From Streptosporangiaceae bacterium (GTDB lineage Bacteria; Actinomycetota; Actinomycetes; Streptosporangiales; Streptosporangiaceae), in assembly GCA_030038715.1 (NCBI GenBank), contig JASHSO010000022.1, forward strand, positions 1 through 8,577: 8,577 bases of DNA, read 5' to 3'. The notes beneath the pieces are model-generated. The model was not told the DNA's origin, searched no databases, and saw only the letters and a list, made by a program, of their open reading frames with translations. Numbering within the stretch: position 1 is the first letter of the stretch; the number at the start of each line of letters is the position of its first letter. Made by a program: the position numbers and the translations under genes. Of the stretch, positions 5,737-8,577 are shown in pieces.

Positions 5737-6755
5737 GCCGCCCGCTGCTCGCGCAGGGCGACGGCCAGCCGGTACAGCCCGGCCAAGTCCATACCGCCGG
5801 TTACCCAGGGCAGCTCGTAGCAGGGCTGGCCCTCGGCGCGCAGTCGCTGCTCGAGCGCCCGCTGCGCGAGAGCCGTGCGCGCTTGGTCGGACAATTCTGC
5901 GGCCAGAGCGACAGCGAGGCTGGGACTATCGTCCAGGCCCGCAGCCTTGAGTTCCAGCGCGAGCTGGTCGGTGTCCAGCTGTCCGTCCGCGGCCGCCTCA
6001 AGCTGGTTCGCCGGGAGCTCCACTGGCCTTGCCATGTTGACGATGATTCCGCCGGCCCTGATCCCGCCCAGCGCCCTGAGTTCGGCAATCCCGTCCAGCG
6101 TCTCCTGGACAGGCATCTCCTCGAGCACCGTGACGAAGTGCACGACGGTCTCGGGCGAGGAGATCACGCTCTGCACGGTGTCGGCGTGACCGCGGACGGG
6201 CCCGACCCGCGCGAGATCGGAGAGTTCCGCGCTGACGTTCAGGAACCGGCCGATCCGGCCGGTCGCCGGGGCGTCCATCACGACCGCGCCATAGTGGCGG
6301 CCCCGGCTGCCGTCGTTGCGCACGTTCTTGCGCCGCACGGCCTCGGCGGCCTTGCCAGTCAGCAGCACGTCGCGCAGCCCCGGCGCGATCGTCGTGGCGA
6401 AGTCCATCACGCCGAGCTTGGTCAGAGCGGTGCCAGCGTGCCGCAGGTTGTAGAACATCTCCAGGTACTCAAGTAGCGCCGACTCCGGGTCGGCTACCAG
6501 AGCGAATACGTCGCCGCCCTCGTCGGCTGCGGTGCCGAGACCGACTGCCACCTTCCGCTCGGCATAGGGCAGCGGAGGGACGTCGAAGAGCTGGGCGATG
6601 CCCTGGCGACCCTCGACCTCCATCAGCAGGACTCGTCTGCCGCGGGCGGCCAGCGCCAGGGCCAGGGCTCCGGCCACCGTGGTTTTGCCCGTGCCACCCT
6701 TGCCAGTCACGACGTGGAGGCGCACACCGTCCCAGTCGGTGTCACGTGTGGTCAC
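5733..6755 (-). CDS. ArsA/Get3-like P-loop ATPase, Rv3679-type subunit
   Basis: From the GTG at 6755 this is a 340-residue protein, essentially the length of M. tuberculosis Rv3679. It has a deviant Walker A GKGGTGKTT (18-26) with signature Lys19, the segment MEVEGRQGIAQLF (45-57) where other family members have a DPA switch I, the conserved DFATTIAPGLRDVLLTGK (118-135) and switch II DAPATGRIGRF (161-171). It is a cytosolic ATPase expected to pair with the 4537-5736 product, whose start overlaps its stop by 4 bp. A longer frame to a GTG at 6839 adds a Cys-containing stretch absent from the family and would cross the divergent promoter, so I prefer 6755. There is no Shine-Dalgarno; TAACCT 7 nt upstream suggests a leaderless mRNA. 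Substrates are unknown; membrane-protein targeting is inferred from Get3. Confidence 0.9.
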   Translation of the reverse strand: MTTRDTDWDGVRLHVVTGKGGTGKTTVAGALALALAARGRRVLLMEVEGRQGIAQLFDVPPLPYAERKVAVGLGTAADEGGDVFALVADPESALLEYLEMFYNLRHAGTALTKLGVMDFATTIAPGLRDVLLTGKAAEAVRRKNVRNDGSRGRHYGAVVMDAPATGRIGRFLNVSAELSDLARVGPVRGHADTVQSVISSPETVVHFVTVLEEMPVQETLDGIAELRALGGIRAGGIIVNMARPVELPANQLEAAADGQLDTDQLALELKAAGLDDSPSLAVALAAELSDQARTALAQRALEQRLRAEGQPCYELPWVTGGMDLAGLYRLAVALREQRAA

Positions 6756-6762
6756 GAAATGG

Positions 6763-6768
6763 AGGTTA
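6763..6768 (-). promoter_or_regulatory. Candidate -10 element of the ATPase operon (leaderless)
   Basis: On the minus strand TAACCT ends 7 nt before the GTG at 6755, placing the expected start of transcription at the start codon. No ribosome site is visible and no clear -35 was found. This element supports the 340-residue start. Confidence 0.35.
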
Positions 6769-6817
6769 TCCGCGCCGGAAGAGCAGATGGTGCACCCGGA
6801 TGGCTTCGAGCGCGTCC

Positions 6818-6845
6818 TTGGCCGCGGGCAGAAAGTCACTAGGCT
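6818..6845 (+). promoter_or_regulatory. Candidate housekeeping promoter of the SPFH gene
   Basis: TTGGCC (6818-6823) and TAGGCT (6840-6845) are separated by 16 bp, close to the -35/-10 pattern of actinobacterial main sigma factors. Transcription would start near 6852, giving a leader of about 47 nt. That leader contains a 6-bp hairpin, CTCGCC (6864-6869) with GGCGAG (6875-6880), a few bases before the ribosome site AAGAGG (6885-6890). Confidence 0.45.
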
Positions 6846-6898
6846 GAGTTAGTAGAGATCCGCCTCGCCGGGACGGCGAGCGAGAAGAGGTGTTGCAC

Positions 6899-7912
6899 AT
6901 GGCATGGCCCATCAGGATTGTGCAGCAGTACGAGGACGGGATCGTGTTCAGGTTCGGCCGGGTGCTGCCAGGGGTACGCGGCCCCGGGGTTGCATTCCTC
7001 CGTCCGATCGGCGATCGGATAGTGAAGGTCAACAAGCAGATTGTCGCCATGGGAGTGCCCGCACAAGAGGGCATCACCAGGGACAACGTGAGCGTCCGGG
7101 TGGACGCCGTGGTGTACTTCAGGGTCGTTGACCCGATCAAGGCGTCGATTAACGTCTTCAACTATCGGGACGCGGTCTCCCAGCGGGCGCAGACATCATT
7201 GCGATCGATCATCGGCCAGTCCGAGATGGACGAACTGCTTGCGGAGCGGGACAGGGTCAACAGGCGACTGTGCCAGATCATCGACGAGGGCACCGAGATC
7301 CCGTGGGGGGTCAAGGTAGAGAGCGTCGAGATAAAGGATGTCTCGCTGCCAGAGGGCATGAAGCGGTCGATGTCCCGTCAGGCGGAAGCCGAACGGGAGC
7401 GCCGGGCTCGGATCATCACTGCCGACGGTGAGTTCCAGGCCTCCAAGCGGCTGGCTGCCGCGGCCAACGTCATGGCTCGCGACCCGGCCGCACTCCAGTT
7501 GCGCCTGCTGCAGACCGTGGTCGAAGTGGCGGCCGAGCGCAACAGCACGCTGGTCATGCCGGTCCCGGTCGAGCTGCTGCGATTCTTCGAGAAGGCCAGC
7601 CATACATCGTCGCCGCCGGCCGAAGAATCAGCCGCTGATCTGGGCGAGATCGAGGCCGCGGCGCAGCAGGCGACGGCCGAGATCGAGCGGGCTACGGCGG
7701 ATGTCCCGCTTGAGATCCCGGATGTTCCAGCGATCCCTGAGCTGTCTGCGGCCGAGAAGGGCGACGTGGGAACCACACATCATGTCGAAGTCGGCCAAGA
7801 TGCCGACGGGCTGGAGCCGGAGCCAGCAGTACTCAACTCGGAGGAGCGTGATGCACCGGCGAACGGCGCAGCGGAGCGTGACGCCGCGAGCGGGGGACGC
7901 GAGGGACCGTAG
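6899..7912 (+). CDS. SPFH/slipin-family protein lacking an N-terminal membrane helix
   Basis: This 337-residue protein starts directly with the slipin core IRIVQQYEDGIVFRFGR (5-21), followed by GPG(28-30)-FLRPIGD, SVRVDAVVYFRVVDP (65-79), a YRDAVSQRAQTSLR segment (89-102), EIPWGVKVESVEIKDVSLPE (133-152) and a charged helix rich in Arg/Glu and Ala (155-193), all typical of stomatin/prohibitin relatives. Such proteins oligomerise at membranes and organise microdomains. Normal slipins have an N-terminal hydrophobic segment. None exists here, and an in-frame stop at 6845-6847 rules out a longer hydrophobic start. Residues about 233-337 form an acidic Ala/Glu/Pro-rich, probably disordered tail. 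The ATG at 6899 has AAGAGG 8 nt upstream; the GTG at 6890 is less likely. No NfeD partner lies in the window. It is divergent from the ATPase operon. Confidence 0.85.
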   Translation: MAWPIRIVQQYEDGIVFRFGRVLPGVRGPGVAFLRPIGDRIVKVNKQIVAMGVPAQEGITRDNVSVRVDAVVYFRVVDPIKASINVFNYRDAVSQRAQTSLRSIIGQSEMDELLAERDRVNRRLCQIIDEGTEIPWGVKVESVEIKDVSLPEGMKRSMSRQAEAERERRARIITADGEFQASKRLAAAANVMARDPAALQLRLLQTVVEVAAERNSTLVMPVPVELLRFFEKASHTSSPPAEESAADLGEIEAAAQQATAEIERATADVPLEIPDVPAIPELSAAEKGDVGTTHHVEVGQDADGLEPEPAVLNSEERDAPANGAAERDAASGGREGP

Positions 7913-7927
7913 CCGCCGCGGTTCCGC

Positions 7928-7954
7928 GCCGCCTGCGGGCCTCCCGCGGGCGGC
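7928..7954 (+). terminator. Strong GC hairpin after the SPFH gene, possible terminator
   Basis: A 12-bp stem (7928-7939 with 7943-7954), containing one G-U pair and a 3-nt loop CCT, begins 15 nt after the SPFH stop codon. No T-tract follows, so it resembles the T-less hairpins common after actinobacterial genes. It could end or weaken the SPFH transcript before the downstream promoter, or protect the mRNA 3' end. Confidence 0.5.
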
Positions 7955-7998
7955 CGGGGCCGTCGGCGATGCCGGGCAGCCAGCGCGGTCGTTGTTGG

Positions 7999-8004
7999 TA
8001 CCGT
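7999..8004 (+). promoter_or_regulatory. Candidate -10 element of the DUF4177/RidA genes (leaderless)
   Basis: TACCGT (TANNNT) ends 6 nt before the ATG at 8011, with no Shine-Dalgarno in between. No good -35 is visible. If real, the small gene and the RidA gene have their own promoter independent of the SPFH gene. Confidence 0.33.
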
Positions 8005-8010
8005 TCCACC

Positions 8011-8166
8011 ATGGCCAAATGGGAGTACGCGACGGTGCCGCTGCTAATCCACGCAACCAAGCAGATCCTCGACAACTGGGGCGACGACGGCTGGGAGCTC
8101 GTCACCGTCGTGCCGGGACCGAATCCTGACCAGCTCGTCGCCTATCTGAAGCGGGCGAAGGAATGA
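8011..8166 (+). CDS. Small DUF4177-type protein
   Basis: This 51-residue protein begins MAKWEYATVPLL and contains the WEY...ILDNWGDDGWELVTVVP pattern of the DUF4177 family, including the WGxDGWELV core (23-31), with AYLKR (44-48) near its C-terminus. The function of the family is unknown. The same small gene sits next to a RidA gene in the equivalent mycobacterial and streptomycete loci. A longer frame from 7969 adds a non-conserved basic segment, so the ATG at 8011 is preferred. The RidA start follows the stop by 16 nt, so the two are probably one operon. The acidic helix and two Trp-rich strands suggest a compact single domain, perhaps a partner protein, which is inference. Confidence 0.85.
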   Translation: MAKWEYATVPLLIHATKQILDNWGDDGWELVTVVPGPNPDQLVAYLKRAKE

Positions 8167-8182
8167 GCCGCGGGAGGACGCC

Positions 8183-8577
8183 GTGACCTCTCCCGAAGAC
8201 AGGCTGGCCGCTCTCGGGCTCACGCTGCCTGCGGTCGTCGCGCCTCTCGCGGCCTATGTCCCGGCGGTTCGCGTCGGGTCGGTCGTCTACACCGCTGGCC
8301 AGCTCCCGGTCATTGACGGCAAGCTGCCGTCCGTCGGGAAGGTCGGCGCGGAGGTAGGCGCTGCGGAGGCGGCCGCGCTGGCCCGGACCTGCGCGCTGAA
8401 CGCGCTGGCCGCGGCGGCCTCGGTGACCGGCGGGCTGTCGCGGATCAGGCGGGTCATCAAGCTGACCGGGTTCGTTGCCAGCGCGCCGGACTTCACTGGA
8501 CAGCCGCAGGTGATGAACGGGGCAAGCGAGCTGCTGCTAGAGGTCTTCGGCGAGGCCGGCAGGCACGCGCGCAGCGC
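8183..8577 (+). CDS. RidA/YjgF-family protein (partial, 3' end outside window)
   Basis: The frame starts at a GTG with ribosome site GGGAGG (8172-8177) 5 nt upstream and remains open to the window end, giving 131 residues plus two bases. It shows the RidA-family elements VYTAGQLPV (35-43), GKVG (52-55), an Ala-rich helix with ARTCALNALAA (67-77), RRVIKLTGFVAS (89-100) and, at the very end, GRHARS (126-131). Arg130 lines up with the Arg that binds the substrate carboxylate in RidA enamine/imine deaminases, which clear reactive 2-aminoacrylate-type intermediates. The subfamily with EDRLAALGL at the N-terminus and an NGASELL helix is common in Actinobacteria and corresponds by position to Rv3678c; its substrate is not established here. 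About 20-25 residues are probably missing. Confidence 0.9.
   Translation, partial: MTSPEDRLAALGLTLPAVVAPLAAYVPAVRVGSVVYTAGQLPVIDGKLPSVGKVGAEVGAAEAAALARTCALNALAAAASVTGGLSRIRRVIKLTGFVASAPDFTGQPQVMNGASELLLEVFGEAGRHARS

Noticed and set aside
4537..6755. Arsenite-efflux ArsA pair
   Set aside because: There is no ars operon gene (arsB, arsR, arsC, arsD) nearby, the gene context is the wblA/ponA2 block, and the sequences match the Rv3679/Rv3680 Get3-like type.
6756..6839. Longer N-terminus for the upstream ATPase, from a GTG at 6839
   Set aside because: The extra 28 residues are not part of the family, and the 340-residue form matches the length of Rv3679.
1..8577. CRISPR arrays, insertion sequences, transposase, integrase or toxin-antitoxin genes
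   Set aside because: No regularly spaced repeats, terminal inverted repeats or mobile-element genes were seen; all substantial genes are assigned to household or regulatory families.

Overview
The window looks like chromosome from a high-GC Gram-positive (Actinobacteria/Actinomycetota): coding DNA is strongly G/C-biased at third positions, GTG starts are common, and the order of genes matches a conserved actinobacterial block. In Mycobacterium tuberculosis the same block runs from Rv3678c through the Get3-like ATPases Rv3679/Rv3680, whiB4 (Rv3681c) and ponA2 (Rv3682) to the metallophosphoesterase Rv3683. In Streptomyces it surrounds wblA (SCO3579). The WhiB protein here is much closer to Streptomyces WblA than to a generic WhiB. 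I cannot name the genus.

Layout: (1) positions 1-58, minus strand, the 5' 58 nt of a tRNA-Pro (anticodon CGG) cut by the window edge; (2) 76-987 minus, a membrane-anchored metallophosphoesterase; (3) 1059-1514 plus, a GatB/YqeY-family protein; (4) 1530-3821 minus, a bifunctional class A penicillin-binding protein; (5) 3822-4210, a 389-bp divergent regulatory region with repeated octamers, inverted repeats and a strong predicted hairpin; (6) 4211-4510 plus, wblA; (7) 4537-5736 and 5733-6755 minus, two overlapping ArsA/Get3-like ATPase genes; (8) 6899-7912 plus, an SPFH/slipin-type protein with no membrane segment; (9) 8011-8166 plus, a 51-residue DUF4177-type protein; (10) 8183 to the window end, a RidA-family gene cut at its 3' end.

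The themes are envelope and redox/developmental control: a peptidoglycan synthase divergently transcribed from an Fe-S WhiB regulator, a likely heterodimeric Get3-like ATPase, and a membrane-raft-type protein. Several starts (1059, 3821, 6755, 8011) lack a Shine-Dalgarno sequence, and three of them have a TANNNT hexamer 6-7 nt upstream, which suggests leaderless mRNAs.

Most of the window is a known conserved neighbourhood, and I see no clear new defence or mobile system. The points most worth a second look are the slipin-like gene lodged between the ATPase pair and the DUF4177/RidA genes, the complementary active-site residues of the two ATPases, the altered glycosyltransferase motifs and missing PASTA domain of the PBP, and the structured, repeat-rich wblA upstream region.
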